64,000 nt of DNA, taken from positions 6,282 to 70,281 of the forward strand of contig JBGYFE010000149.1 in the NCBI GenBank assembly GCA_041819925.1. Direction: 5' to 3'. Each line of letters begins with the position of its first letter. The stretch's first letter is position 1. The stretch is from Capnocytophaga sp041819925 (GTDB taxonomy: Bacteria > Bacteroidota > Bacteroidia > Flavobacteriales > Flavobacteriaceae). Position numbers and translations under genes: made by a program. Positions 27,407 through 36,961 of the stretch are shown here, one piece after another. The notes under the pieces were generated by a model. That model did no database searches. It was not told where the DNA came from and saw only the letters and a program-made list of their open reading frames with translations.

Positions 27407-27697
27407 TTAACGTTTTTCTTTATGTTTCAGCAACATTCTCTCTAAGGGGGTTATTGAACTGTCAATTCCTTCCTCGAATGTTTTGAATTGTTTTTTTACT
27501 ACCAAACTTTCGCCTGGCACGTGAACTTTTATTTCAACTATTTTATTTTCTTTTACACTTGTGTTTTCTAACTTCAAATGAACATCTGCTTCAATAATTC
27601 TATCATAAAAATTATCCAATTTATCTAGTTTTTTTTGAATAAAATCTACCAATTTTTGGTCAACAGTAAAATCTACTGGGTGTACGTGAACTTTCAT
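27407..27697 (-). CDS. hpf: Ribosome hibernation-promoting factor, short form
   Basis: 96 aa, the short HPF/YfiA fold (beta-alpha-beta3-alpha) with VHVHPVDFTVDQKLVDFIQ opening and the basic KKLDKL segment. It binds the 30S decoding region in stationary phase and stops translation. The short form lacks the dimerisation domain of long HPF. It lies 46 bp after xerC on the same strand, the usual flavobacterial arrangement. Confidence 0.9.
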   Translation of the reverse strand: MKVHVHPVDFTVDQKLVDFIQKKLDKLDNFYDRIIEADVHLKLENTSVKENKIVEIKVHVPGESLVVKKQFKTFEEGIDSSITPLERMLLKHKEKR

Positions 27698-27743
27698 AAA
27701 ATCAATTTTTTAAAAAGGTTTAACAATCTACTTTTTCTCTATA

Positions 27744-28643
27744 TCATTCATCATTTGCTCTGGGATGTGCTTTTTGATACTGTTTTTTCAATTCAGCTAA
27801 ACTGCTACTGGTATATACCTGCGTCGCTGCTAAACTTGAATGCCCCAACAATTCCTTAACTGTGTTTAAATCAGCACCGTTATCCAACAAATGACTCGCA
27901 AATGAGTGCCGCAACACGTGTGGGCTAACATCTTTTTTTGTTGTTACCGCACTAAAATACAATTTAACAATTCTATACACAAGTGTTGCATACGTTTTTT
28001 TGCCATTTTTAGCTAAGAACAAGACGTCTCCACTATTTTCAGTAGCTACCTCTTCTCTTGCCTTTAAGTATTTTTTCAAAATTTCTTCCATTTCAGGAAG
28101 CATCGGAATGAAACGCTCCTTGTTGCGTTTTCCTAATACCTTGATTTGCTTTTGAACAAAATCTAAATCACTCACTCTTAACAAAATCAACTCTGAACGC
28201 CGCATTCCCGTTGCATAAAACAACTCTATAATAGTTTTATTACGAATCTCCTCAAATGAATTTTTACCTGAAAAAAAAGATAATGCTTTTTCAATTTCAA
28301 ACTCTGAAAAAGGAAGTTTCACTCTCTTCTCTACTCTCAAAGGCAATATTTCCTTTTCAAACGGACTCGCCTCTATCTGATTTGTCTTTTTTAAAAATGA
28401 GTAATACATTTTCAAAGCCGACAACTTCCTATTGATACTCTTAAACGCAATCGATTGCCTCGACAACTCAACAATCCATTTTTTTATCTCAAACTGAGAA
28501 ACTTTTTTTAAACAAAAAGAGTCCTCTCCGACATACATACCTTTGATGAATTTTTCAAAGGACTTTACATCACGCTTATAAGCCTCCACTGTATGAGCAG
28601 AATACTTCTTTTCAATGGAAAGATAATTTATAAACGACACCAT
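27744..28643 (-). CDS. xerC: Tyrosine recombinase XerC
   Basis: 299 aa. An N-terminal SAM-like DNA-binding domain (1-95) and a C-terminal catalytic domain with the full set: Arg148 (GMRRSEL), Lys172 (GKRNKERFIP), His242 and Arg245 (HVLRHSF), His268 (LLGHSS) and Tyr277 (QVYTS). It resolves chromosome dimers at dif together with XerD. Its linkage to hpf and the absence of mobile genes around it argue for the housekeeping copy, not an ICE integrase. Confidence 0.92.
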   Translation of the reverse strand: MVSFINYLSIEKKYSAHTVEAYKRDVKSFEKFIKGMYVGEDSFCLKKVSQFEIKKWIVELSRQSIAFKSINRKLSALKMYYSFLKKTNQIEASPFEKEILPLRVEKRVKLPFSEFEIEKALSFFSGKNSFEEIRNKTIIELFYATGMRRSELILLRVSDLDFVQKQIKVLGKRNKERFIPMLPEMEEILKKYLKAREEVATENSGDVLFLAKNGKKTYATLVYRIVKLYFSAVTTKKDVSPHVLRHSFASHLLDNGADLNTVKELLGHSSLAATQVYTSSSLAELKKQYQKAHPRANDE

Positions 28644-28974
28644 TTTCTCTTTGCTTTAAACATCTCCTTCATCTAACTCGATGTTACAAAGGTAAAAAAA
28701 TAAAAAACATTTATTTCATAATAAAAAGTTAAATTTTTTCATTTGCCGATTTTTATAAGATTAAATAAAATGGTTTGCCTATCTCTGTCTTTTTATTTCA
28801 ATTTAAACGTTTACTTTAACAGATAAACTATTAATAATCAATATATTTGTAAATTCAAAATTTCACCACCAGATTTTATAAACAACAAAAGAAGCATCAT
28901 TCCCTCCTTAGTAAAGATTTTCTCAGGTTATACAATAATGTTTGTTTTAGCAATTCTATGATACCCCTAATAAC
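28644..28974. other. Intergenic region with a tiny ORF after fmt
   Basis: 331 bp between fmt and xerC (both minus). Besides the xerC promoter it holds a minus-strand frame of 20 codons (28838-28900, MMLLLLFIKSGGEILNLQIY). It is preceded at close range by AAGGAGGG, a strong Shine-Dalgarno sequence that is rare in this phylum. No homology is recognised and coding status is doubtful. Confidence 0.3.
28687..28694 (-). promoter_or_regulatory. -7 element of the xerC-hpf operon
   Basis: TACCTTTG on the minus strand, 44 bp before the xerC ATG. Confidence 0.55.
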
Positions 28975-29928
28975 TTACACAAAAACGGCATCTTCTTTAA
29001 ATGAGAATCCGTTTAGTAAATCGTTGGTTTTCATCCGTTTTTTTCCAGCTATTTGCAATTCTAAAACAGACATAAAACCTTCTTTTACAGCAACATATAT
29101 TTTTCTATTTTCAATCTTTATCGTTCCCACTGAAAGGGAATGATTTTCTGGCTGAAAAATAGCGTCATATATTTTGATGTTTAAATCCTCTTGATTTTGA
29201 CGTAAAATTGCCCAAGCCGCCGGGTGTGGACTCATTCCTCTGACAAACCTTTCAATAGACCTACCATTCGCTTCCCAATTGATTTTGCAAGTTTCTTTGA
29301 AAATTTTCGGAGCTTCTGCAAATGATTCATTTATAGGTTGTTGCTGTGTTGCATAATTTCCGTTAGCAATTTCATTTACAGTTTGAAGCACCAATTCAGC
29401 ACCTTTTATCATCAGTTTATCGTGCAACGTTCCGGCTGTTTCCCGTTCGGAAATAGGCATTTCTGCCTGCAAAATGATTGCTCCTGTATCAATTTTTTCA
29501 TCAATAAAAAAAGTAGTTACACCCGTTTTCGTCTCGCCATTAATAATTGCCCAATTGATTGGCGCTGAACCTCTGTAAGCAGGCAATAATGAGGCGTGCA
29601 GATTGAAAGTTCCATATTTGGGCAATTGCCACACTACTTTTGGCAACATTCTGAAAGCCACTACAATCTGCAAATCAGGTTGCCATTCTTTTAGTGCATT
29701 TATAAAATTTTCATCTTTCAAATTTGCAGGTTGCAAAACAGGAATCTGCTGGTTTTCAGCATATATTTTCACGGGAGAAGATTGCAATTTTTGTCCGCGC
29801 CCCGCAAACTTGTCTGGAATGGTTACAACCCCTACAACATTATATTGATTTTCAACCAATTGCCGTAAACTTTCTAACGCAAAATCGGGCGTACCCATAA
29901 ACACAATTCTGAGATTTTTCATTAGCAT
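28975..29928 (-). CDS. fmt: Methionyl-tRNA formyltransferase
   Basis: 317 aa. Formyl-transferase fold: RIVFMGTPDFALESL at the start, the folate/catalytic block NLHASLLPAYRGSAPINWAI (two parts, Asn-His-Asp set with His in HASLLP) and FFIDEKIDTGAI. The C-terminal tRNA-binding domain follows (about 205-317). It formylates Met on initiator tRNA using 10-formyl-THF. The start is ATG 29928 or the second ATG two codons later (29922). It is divergent from the purine phosphorylase gene. Confidence 0.95.
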   Translation of the reverse strand: MLMKNLRIVFMGTPDFALESLRQLVENQYNVVGVVTIPDKFAGRGQKLQSSPVKIYAENQQIPVLQPANLKDENFINALKEWQPDLQIVVAFRMLPKVVWQLPKYGTFNLHASLLPAYRGSAPINWAIINGETKTGVTTFFIDEKIDTGAIILQAEMPISERETAGTLHDKLMIKGAELVLQTVNEIANGNYATQQQPINESFAEAPKIFKETCKINWEANGRSIERFVRGMSPHPAAWAILRQNQEDLNIKIYDAIFQPENHSLSVGTIKIENRKIYVAVKEGFMSVLELQIAGKKRMKTNDLLNGFSFKEDAVFV

Positions 29929-29975
29929 TTGTCCAATTATTTAGATTTATTCATTTCTGATAATTATTAATTTCG

Positions 29976-29983
29976 CAAAAATA
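29976..29983 (-). promoter_or_regulatory. -7 element of fmt
   Basis: TATTTTTG on the minus strand, 48 bp before the fmt ATG. Confidence 0.55.
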
Positions 29984-30005
29984 CTATTTTTTATAAAATT
30001 AATTA

Positions 30006-30037
30006 TTTGTTTTAGAAATTATTTTTACGTATTTTTG
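30006..30037 (+). promoter_or_regulatory. Promoter of the purine nucleoside phosphorylase gene
   Basis: TTTG (30006-30009), 20 nt, TATTTTTG (30030-30037); full consensus, 24 bp before the ATG at 30062. Confidence 0.65.
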
Positions 30038-30061
30038 CAAATAATCTAAACATTCAATTAT

Positions 30062-30886
30062 ATGGTAATCTATGATAAAATAAATGAAACTGCGCGTATT
30101 ATTCAATCCTATATTTCAGAGCATACGCCTGAATTTGCGATTATTTTAGGGTCAGGGCTCAGTAAATTACAAAACGAAGTTGATGTGATTTCTGAAATTA
30201 AATACTCAAACATTCCAAACTTCCCAAAATCAACCGTTGCAGGGCATACTGGCAAGCTGATTTACGGAAAAATTGAAAATCGCTACGTTTTGATGATGTC
30301 AGGGCGTGTACATTTTTATGAAGGTTATTCAATGCAAGAAGTTACTTTTCCGATTCGCGTTTTTCACAAACTGGGAATCAAGCGATTAATTCTTTCTAAT
30401 GCTTCGGGCGGAGTGAATCCGAATTTTGAGATTGGTGACATTATGATTATTCGTGACCACATCAATATGTTCCCTGAACACCCTCTTCGAGGCAGAAATT
30501 TAGACGAATTTGGGGCTCGTTTTCCTGATATGAGCAAACCATACAGTCTCGCTATGATTGCTGAATTAGAGAAAATTGCTCAAAATCACAATATTAAGGT
30601 TCAGAAAGGTGTTTATGTTGGCTTACAAGGTCCTTCATTTGAAACTCCTGCCGAATACGGAATGGTCAGAATTCTTGGAGGAGATGCCGTTGGAATGAGC
30701 ACTGTGCCTGAAACTATCGTGGCTCGTCATCAAGATATGGAAGTATGTGCACTTTCCGTAATCACGGATTTAGGCGGTCCTGAAATTTCTCCAAATGTAT
30801 CACACGAAGAAGTTTTAAATGCCGCCAATAAAGCAATGCCGAATGTTATTCTATTAGTGAAGAATCTTATAAAAAATTATAGATAA
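30062..30886 (+). CDS. punA: Purine nucleoside phosphorylase, inosine/guanosine type
   Basis: 274 aa, the length of trimeric PNP (family of human PNP). Phosphate site GSGLSKL (31-37), the MSGRVHFYEGYS block (about 80-91), a Glu/Tyr purine region (YVGLQGPSFETPAEY split here, about 190-204) and GMSTVPE. It cleaves inosine and guanosine to base plus ribose-1-phosphate for purine salvage. Followed by a terminator and a separate lipoprotein gene. Confidence 0.93.
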   Translation: MVIYDKINETARIIQSYISEHTPEFAIILGSGLSKLQNEVDVISEIKYSNIPNFPKSTVAGHTGKLIYGKIENRYVLMMSGRVHFYEGYSMQEVTFPIRVFHKLGIKRLILSNASGGVNPNFEIGDIMIIRDHINMFPEHPLRGRNLDEFGARFPDMSKPYSLAMIAELEKIAQNHNIKVQKGVYVGLQGPSFETPAEYGMVRILGGDAVGMSTVPETIVARHQDMEVCALSVITDLGGPEISPNVSHEEVLNAANKAMPNVILLVKNLIKNYR

Positions 30887-30904
30887 TCGCCCTTTCCGTA
30901 TTAA

Positions 30905-30957
30905 AAAACTCTGATAAAGTATAAATATTCTTAATATTTTACCAGAGTTTTGTTTTT
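30905..30957 (+). terminator. Terminator after the purine phosphorylase gene
   Basis: AAAACTCTG (30905-30913) and CAGAGTTTT (30943-30951) form the outer stem of an AU-rich hairpin followed by TGTTTTT. Confidence 0.6.
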
Positions 30958-31026
30958 AACTTTTTTATAACATTTATCCATTGCCTTTTTCTTATTTTTG
31001 CGTGCCATAGATAGAGAGATGATTGA

Positions 31027-32427
31027 ATGATGAATAGATTACTACTTTTGTTACTCCCCATTTTTGTGGTTTCTTGTAATACTAATAGGGATAAGGCTTT
31101 TACTTTTTTAAAGTGCTATTTCCCAAACGCCAAGGATTCCCTTGTTGTTTTGTATTATGATGACAAACCTATTGATACCGCATACTTGAATAAAAACAAA
31201 AAGGTTTTGTTGAAATTAAAAATCAATGAGCCTAAACTATATCATTTTGAAATTGATGATAACTACCAATATGTGTATTTAGAACCACAGGATAGTTTGG
31301 TTGTCTTTGCTAACATAATGAATTTCAGCCAAAGTGTTTCGTTTTCAGGAAAAAGTTCGGCTGTAAACAATTTCATAACCTTACAGACCAACAATGTTGA
31401 AAAAGAAACTCCTATCTTAAAAAATTTCAGTCATTTACCTCCAAGTGATTTCAAAAGAAAAATGGATTCAGTTTATCATTCCAAAATGCAGGAATATAAC
31501 ACCTTTTTGAATGACAACCCTGAACTCTCTGAAAAAGCAAAAGATATTACTTTGGTGAGTGCTACGTTTTCCGTTCACAAAGAAATGGAGTCTTATCCAT
31601 TTGTATATCAACGAAACAATAAAAAATCAATTGTAAATTCGCTCCCAAATAATTTTTATGATTATCGGAAAAATATTAACTTCAACAACACATTTTTGGA
31701 ATATTACCGTCCATATTATAGCTATATGGTAATGTTTATCAATAATTTAGCTTTCAAAAAGCACTCTACAAAGATAGTTGATGACGATATCAATAAAAAT
31801 GAACAATTCCATTTAAAAAAAATCACCGTGATAGATAGTGCTTTCCGTTCAGGAAGTTTGAGGGACAATCTGTACAGAAACGCTGCCTACGCATATATTT
31901 TTAACATACAGGATAACAAAGAATGTGAATGTTACATCGAAGAATTTAACAAATACAACCAAAATAACACTCATAAAGCGGAGTTGGACGAATTATTCAA
32001 AAGTACAATAGCTTTACAGGAAGGAAGTATTCCGCCTAACTTTGATATTATCGACCTTGACGGGAATCATTTGACTTTGTCCGAAATCGTAAAACCTGAA
32101 CTTACGATTTTTTACTTTTGGTCTGTAAATCAATCTGATATGTCGAGCCTTATTCTCAATCGAGTGTTGCAACTCAAAACACTTTTCCCAGAAGTAAAAT
32201 TTGTAGGGATTGATGTGGGGCAAGATGTAAGTAAATGGTGTGAAAAAGCTCCTTTTACTATCGAAGGTATCGAACAGTTTCACTCCACAAACTTTGCAGA
32301 TTTATCACGTAAATACCTCATAAACAACATCAGTAAATCGTTCATTTTAGGCGAAGACACCCGAATTATAACGGCTTTTGAAAGCATTTTTAGCCCCAAT
32401 ATTGAAAAAATACTTCTGAAAAATTAA
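31027..32427 (+). CDS. Thioredoxin-fold lipoprotein without CXXC
   Basis: 466 aa. A lipoprotein signal (LLLLLLPIFVVSC, Cys at residue 17) precedes a DUF4369-like N-terminal beta domain (about 25-130), a helical middle and a C-terminal TlpA/AhpC-type thioredoxin fold (about 340-466; FDIIDLDGNHLTLSEIVKPE in two parts). At the active-site position, where a thiol reductase has WCxxC, the sequence reads FYFWSVNQSDM; both cysteines are missing. It is therefore unlikely to be a disulphide reductase. Two ATGs (31027, 31030) are possible starts. TATTTTTG at 30993-31000 is a likely -7 element. Confidence 0.7.
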   Translation: MMNRLLLLLLPIFVVSCNTNRDKAFTFLKCYFPNAKDSLVVLYYDDKPIDTAYLNKNKKVLLKLKINEPKLYHFEIDDNYQYVYLEPQDSLVVFANIMNFSQSVSFSGKSSAVNNFITLQTNNVEKETPILKNFSHLPPSDFKRKMDSVYHSKMQEYNTFLNDNPELSEKAKDITLVSATFSVHKEMESYPFVYQRNNKKSIVNSLPNNFYDYRKNINFNNTFLEYYRPYYSYMVMFINNLAFKKHSTKIVDDDINKNEQFHLKKITVIDSAFRSGSLRDNLYRNAAYAYIFNIQDNKECECYIEEFNKYNQNNTHKAELDELFKSTIALQEGSIPPNFDIIDLDGNHLTLSEIVKPELTIFYFWSVNQSDMSSLILNRVLQLKTLFPEVKFVGIDVGQDVSKWCEKAPFTIEGIEQFHSTNFADLSRKYLINNISKSFILGEDTRIITAFESIFSPNIEKILLKN

Positions 32428-32493
32428 TTCTTTGGCTAAACAACTTGCTTTTTTATATTTTTTTAAATAGTTTTGTGGGAAAATCCTCACTAT

Positions 32494-34032
32494 ATGCTTG
32501 TAAAAATATACGGAAGTGCCGTTTTTGGTGTAGAAGCTACTACCATTACCATCGAAGTGAATATCGACAAAGGCGTTGGTTATCACTTGGTTGGGTTGCC
32601 TGATATAGCCATAAAAGAAAGCAGTTATCGCATTGGTGCTGCCTTGCAAAATAATGGCTATAAAATTCCCGGAAAGAAAATCACCATTAATATGGCTCCT
32701 GCCGATATGCGGAAAGAAGGTTCGGCGTATGATTTGAGTTTTGCCATCGGGATTTTAGCCGCAAACGAACAGATAACTTCCGATGAATTAGACAAATATG
32801 TCATAATGGGCGAACTTTCGTTAGACGGAAGCCTGCAACCTATAAAAGGAGCATTGCCCATTGCCATTCAAGCACGAAAAGAAGGATTTAAGGGTTTCAT
32901 TCTTCCGATGCAAAATGCCAAAGAGGCTGCCATTGTTGATAATTTGGAAGTCTATGGTGTTGAGAATATCAAAGATGTTATTGATTTTTTTAACGGCGAA
33001 AAAGAACTCGAAAAAACGGAAATTGACACTCGCAAAGAATTTTTCAAAAACTTAGATTTTCCTGAATTTGACTTCGCTGATGTGAAGGGACAAGAATCCA
33101 TCAAACGTTGTATGGAAATTGCTGCTGCTGGCGGTCATAACATTATTTTGATAGGACCTCCGGGGTCAGGAAAAACTATGTTAGCCAAGCGTTTACCAAG
33201 CATTTTGCCGCCAATGACGCTACACGAAGCACTTGAAACAACGAAGATACACAGTGTTGTTGGTCGCATTAAGGACAGCGGATTGATGTGCCATCGCCCT
33301 TTCCGAAGCCCACATCACACCATTTCAGATGTAGCTTTGGTCGGTGGAGGAACTTACCCACAGCCAGGTGAAATTTCATTAGCGCACAATGGCGTACTTT
33401 TTCTTGATGAACTCCCTGAGTTTAAGCGTACTGTGTTAGAAGTGATGCGTCAGCCATTGGAAGACCGTGAAGTTACCATTTCAAGAGCCAAGTTTTCGGT
33501 TACGTATCCTGCTTCATTTATGCTTGTGGCAAGTATGAACCCAAGTCCGAGTGGTTATTTCAACGACCCCGATGCGCCTGTAACTTCTACACCCGCCGAA
33601 ATGCAACGTTATTTGAGTAAAATTTCAGGACCTTTGTTAGACCGTATTGACATTCATATTGAGGTAAATCCTGTACCATTTGAAAAACTTTCTGATGAGC
33701 GAAAAGCTGAGAGTAGCAATGTTATCCGTCAGCGTGTAATAGAGGCGCGAAACATTCAAACTGAGCGTTTTAAATCCTATGATACCATTCATTATAATGC
33801 TCAAATGAACACCAAACAAATCCGAAAGTATTGCAAATTAGATGAGGCTTCGTTGGAATTGCTAAAAAATGCAATGCAACGGCTAAACCTTTCCGCACGG
33901 GCATACGACCGTATTTTGAAAGTAGCTCGTACTATTGCCGATTTGGAAAAATCAGAAAATGTACTACAACATCACATCGGTGAAGCCATACAATACAGAA
34001 GTTTAGACCGTGAGGGTTGGTTTGGAAGATGA
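32494..34032 (+). CDS. comM: YifB/ComM-family magnesium chelatase-like AAA ATPase
   Basis: 512 aa from ATG 32494; the frame extends upstream only from a TTG. The N-terminal domain is Lon-protease-like (GVEATTITIEVNI...GLPDIAIKES). The Mg-chelatase AAA core has Walker A GPPGSGKTMLAKRLP (about 212), Walker B VLFLDELPEF and an SMNPSPSGYF sensor region, with the C-terminal domain ending HIGEAIQYRSLDR. In Vibrio, ComM is a hexameric helicase that speeds branch migration during natural transformation. The role in this organism is inferred. Confidence 0.9.
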   Translation: MLVKIYGSAVFGVEATTITIEVNIDKGVGYHLVGLPDIAIKESSYRIGAALQNNGYKIPGKKITINMAPADMRKEGSAYDLSFAIGILAANEQITSDELDKYVIMGELSLDGSLQPIKGALPIAIQARKEGFKGFILPMQNAKEAAIVDNLEVYGVENIKDVIDFFNGEKELEKTEIDTRKEFFKNLDFPEFDFADVKGQESIKRCMEIAAAGGHNIILIGPPGSGKTMLAKRLPSILPPMTLHEALETTKIHSVVGRIKDSGLMCHRPFRSPHHTISDVALVGGGTYPQPGEISLAHNGVLFLDELPEFKRTVLEVMRQPLEDREVTISRAKFSVTYPASFMLVASMNPSPSGYFNDPDAPVTSTPAEMQRYLSKISGPLLDRIDIHIEVNPVPFEKLSDERKAESSNVIRQRVIEARNIQTERFKSYDTIHYNAQMNTKQIRKYCKLDEASLELLKNAMQRLNLSARAYDRILKVARTIADLEKSENVLQHHIGEAIQYRSLDREGWFGR

Positions 34033-34112
34033 TTTTCGTCTAAAAACATTCGATTTTCAATAAAAATATGACATACTAACAAATTTATGAATTATAAACC
34101 ATCAAAAATCTT

Positions 34113-34670
34113 ATGAAATCACATTTTTTTTATATCTTTTTGGCTTTTTTTACTCTTTTAGCTTGCACACCAAACAAGGAATTGACTGTATCAGAGGCTG
34201 AAAAACTAATTTCTTCACAGTTAGAAGAAAAACCTTTGTTTGAAACGGGCAAATTTAGCACAGACAAACAACGACTTGAAAGCAAAAAAGACGAAAAACT
34301 CATCTCTGCGATACAAAATTTAGCCGATGACGGACTTATTGAAATCAATGACGAAAAAGTTCGCAAGAAATGGTTTTCAAAGGACAGCGTGTATATCATC
34401 GAACCCACGCTCACCAAAGCCGCCCTGCCTTACGTGGTAACTCACAACAAAAAAAGCTCTGTGGTGAAAACAATTCTCTATAAGTTAAATCCAAAAAGCA
34501 TCACTATTGAGAAAAATAATGAAAAAACAGCAATCTGTACAGCTGTTTTGGACAAAGAGAAAACACCTTTTTACCATTTTGGAAAAGACCCTAATCCGAA
34601 ATCAGCCTTCATCAGTAGAAAATTTAAACTGAAATATGACGAAAATACGGGTTGGAAAATCACAAAATAG
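34113..34670 (+). CDS. Hypothetical lipoprotein
   Basis: 185 aa with a lipoprotein signal (IFLAFFTLLAC, Cys at 18) and a mixed alpha/beta body ending FKLKYDENTGWKITK. I recognise no named family. The stop is 8 bp before the ATG of the next membrane protein gene, so the two are likely co-transcribed. Located in the cell envelope by its signal. Confidence 0.7.
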   Translation: MKSHFFYIFLAFFTLLACTPNKELTVSEAEKLISSQLEEKPLFETGKFSTDKQRLESKKDEKLISAIQNLADDGLIEINDEKVRKKWFSKDSVYIIEPTLTKAALPYVVTHNKKSSVVKTILYKLNPKSITIEKNNEKTAICTAVLDKEKTPFYHFGKDPNPKSAFISRKFKLKYDENTGWKITK

Positions 34671-34678
34671 ATACAAAA

Positions 34679-35173
34679 ATGAAAAATCTGAGTATTTTAG
34701 TACTTTTTCAAGCACTTTCGAGTGTTGTTTCTGGGATTTTAATTGAAAATATGTCGTTTATTGGTCGTATTGGAGTGAGTACGATGTATCGCGAATACCT
34801 AATTTTCAAAACTTGGTGGAAAACGGCTTTGTTGTTATTTGCTGTGCAATTTGTCTTGATTTTGGTGTTGCAAATTGCCAAAAAAGTACGAATTTCCATA
34901 GGAAGAATTACAGCTTTTATTTTCTTAATCATTGGAGTATTAGGCACTTATCTCACTTATATTGATTTTACCACCACCAACCACCGAATGATGAAATTCA
35001 GCTTTCATTTTGGTTTTTATCTGTTTTGGTTTTGTTGGTTTATAACGTGTTTTTATTTTTTATTTTTCAGAAATAGGAAATATTTTCCAACATATCCAAA
35101 TTCAAAAAATCAGGGAGATGGAAAATATGCACATCATCACATTGAACAAGAAAAAGACGTTGATTTACAGTAA
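34679..35173 (+). CDS. Hypothetical small membrane protein
   Basis: 164 aa from ATG 34679. About four hydrophobic segments (near 3-22, 43-63, 70-92 and 104-127 in this numbering), then a hydrophilic tail rich in His, Lys and Asp. No family recognised. It directly follows a lipoprotein gene, and an envelope role for the pair is only a guess. Confidence 0.6.
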   Translation: MKNLSILVLFQALSSVVSGILIENMSFIGRIGVSTMYREYLIFKTWWKTALLLFAVQFVLILVLQIAKKVRISIGRITAFIFLIIGVLGTYLTYIDFTTTNHRMMKFSFHFGFYLFWFCWFITCFYFLFFRNRKYFPTYPNSKNQGDGKYAHHHIEQEKDVDLQ

Positions 35174-35198
35174 TATATTAATTAAAATATCTTTTTAT

Positions 35199-35235
35199 CA
35201 CAAATAAGATTTACTCACTAAACTTATTATTTGTG
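35199..35235. promoter_or_regulatory. Inverted repeat before menD
   Basis: CACAAATAA (35199-35207) and TTATTTGTG (35227-35235), 9-bp perfect arms 19 bp apart, ending 14 bp before the menD ATG. It may be an operator or the end of the preceding transcript. Confidence 0.35.
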
Positions 35236-35249
35236 CAGCTACAAAAACT

Positions 35250-36923
35250 ATGAAACAACCTGCCATTAAACTTGCACAGCACGTCATTCAGGCTTGCAAG
35301 GCAAAAAACATAAAAAACATCATTATCTCACCGGGTTCACGAAATGCGCCATTGACTATCGGATTTTCAAACGACCCTTTTTTCACTTGTTACAGCATTG
35401 TTGATGAACGTTGTGCGGCATTTTTCGCTTTGGGAATTGCCCAGCAAATTCACTATCCAACAGCTGTGGTTTGTACATCGGGCTCTGCTCTTTTGAACTA
35501 CTATCCTGCTGTGAGTGAGGCTTTTTATAGCAACATACCGCTGGTGGTCATCTCCGCCGACCGCCCTTCTGACAAAATTGACATTGGCGATGGGCAAACC
35601 ATACGCCAGCAAAACGTATTTGCCAATCACAGTGCTTGCAATGCCAATCTTTCGGACAATCCAACAGACGAAAAAAGCAATTTTTATGAATTAAATAAGG
35701 CTTTAAATACGGCTATTTCGCAAAAAGCTCCCGTACATATCAATGTTCCGTTTGAAGAACCACTTTATTTGACAACAGAAGAGGTTTTTCCGTTTGAAAA
35801 TATTCCTGCGGAAGCTACAAAATCATACATAAATCCTGAAAAACACATCGATTTTATCAAAAATTGGAACAAAACTACTCGAAAAATGGTTTTAGTGGGA
35901 GTGCTTTCTCCCAATAGTTTGGAAGAAAAATTCGTGGAATGGCTCGCAAATGACCCTTCGGTGTTAGTACTTACGGAGACTACGTCCAATTTGTACCACG
36001 AAAAATTCATTCCATATATTGATAAATTGCTGACTTTCACCGAAAAAGATGTATCTTTGAAAGAGGCTTTGCGCCCTGAATTGTTACTAACTTTTGGCGG
36101 ATTGGTCGTTTCTAAAAAAATAAAACAATTTTTGCGTAGCTATCAACCTGATTTTCATTATCATATCGACTTATTTAAAGGATATGACTCCTATTTCTGT
36201 TTGACGCATCATTTTCAAACAGACATTGCTTCTTTTTTCAACAAAACGCAACCATCATTGAGGCAAATAGAATCAAATTATCAAAATAATTGGCTGAAAA
36301 TCAACGAAGAAATACATCAAAAACATTTACAATACGTTTCAGAAATTGCCTATTCTGATTTGAAAATTTACAAACAAATTTTCAGCCAGATTCCTGAAAA
36401 CTATGCGGTTCAATTAAGTAACAGTTCCACAGTGCGTTACGCACAATTGTTTAAGTTACAACCTTCGTGGCGGATTTTCTGCAATCGAGGTACGAGTGGC
36501 ATTGACGGAAGTGTTTCCACCGCTATCGGAGCTGCTGTGGGAGGGCAATCTCAGACGTTGCTCATCACAGGCGATTTGAGTTTTTTTTATGATAGTAACG
36601 CATTGTGGAACAAATACATACCTAATAATTTCCGAATAATACTCATTAACAATCAAGGAGGTGGTATTTTCCGAATTTTGCCTGGTGATAAATCTGACAA
36701 GCATTTTGAAACTTTCTTTGAAACTCCTCATCAACTTACGGCAGAACACCTTTGCAAAATGTATGCGTTGGAATATGAACAAACGGATAATTTGAACGAT
36801 TTGCGCAACAAATTAGCTACTTTTTTCGATAATTCAGACCGCCCTAAACTCTTGGAAATCCATACACCTCGATTGGAAAACGATAAAGTTTTGTTAAACT
36901 ACTTCCTTTTCTTGAAAAATTAA
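35250..36923 (+). CDS. menD: MenD, SEPHCHC synthase of menaquinone synthesis
   Basis: 557 aa thiamine-diphosphate enzyme. The N-terminal pyrimidine-binding domain has IIISPGSRNAPLTIGF and the conserved Glu in VDERCAAFFALG. The C-terminal cofactor site has GDLSFFYDSNALWN. CNRGTSGIDGSVSTAIGAA supplies the substrate-binding block. It joins isochorismate and 2-oxoglutarate to give SEPHCHC, the first committed menaquinone step. No other men gene is in the window; a DUF2853 gene follows by 38 bp. Confidence 0.95.
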   Translation: MKQPAIKLAQHVIQACKAKNIKNIIISPGSRNAPLTIGFSNDPFFTCYSIVDERCAAFFALGIAQQIHYPTAVVCTSGSALLNYYPAVSEAFYSNIPLVVISADRPSDKIDIGDGQTIRQQNVFANHSACNANLSDNPTDEKSNFYELNKALNTAISQKAPVHINVPFEEPLYLTTEEVFPFENIPAEATKSYINPEKHIDFIKNWNKTTRKMVLVGVLSPNSLEEKFVEWLANDPSVLVLTETTSNLYHEKFIPYIDKLLTFTEKDVSLKEALRPELLLTFGGLVVSKKIKQFLRSYQPDFHYHIDLFKGYDSYFCLTHHFQTDIASFFNKTQPSLRQIESNYQNNWLKINEEIHQKHLQYVSEIAYSDLKIYKQIFSQIPENYAVQLSNSSTVRYAQLFKLQPSWRIFCNRGTSGIDGSVSTAIGAAVGGQSQTLLITGDLSFFYDSNALWNKYIPNNFRIILINNQGGGIFRILPGDKSDKHFETFFETPHQLTAEHLCKMYALEYEQTDNLNDLRNKLATFFDNSDRPKLLEIHTPRLENDKVLLNYFLFLKN

Positions 36924-36961
36924 TTTAGCTTTACGCTTTAATACTAAATTACAAGATAATT

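Noticed and set aside
27744..28643. Tyrosine recombinase as the missing ICE integrase
   Set aside because: Sequence and linkage to hpf identify it as housekeeping XerC, about 10 kb from the ICE edge with core genes between.
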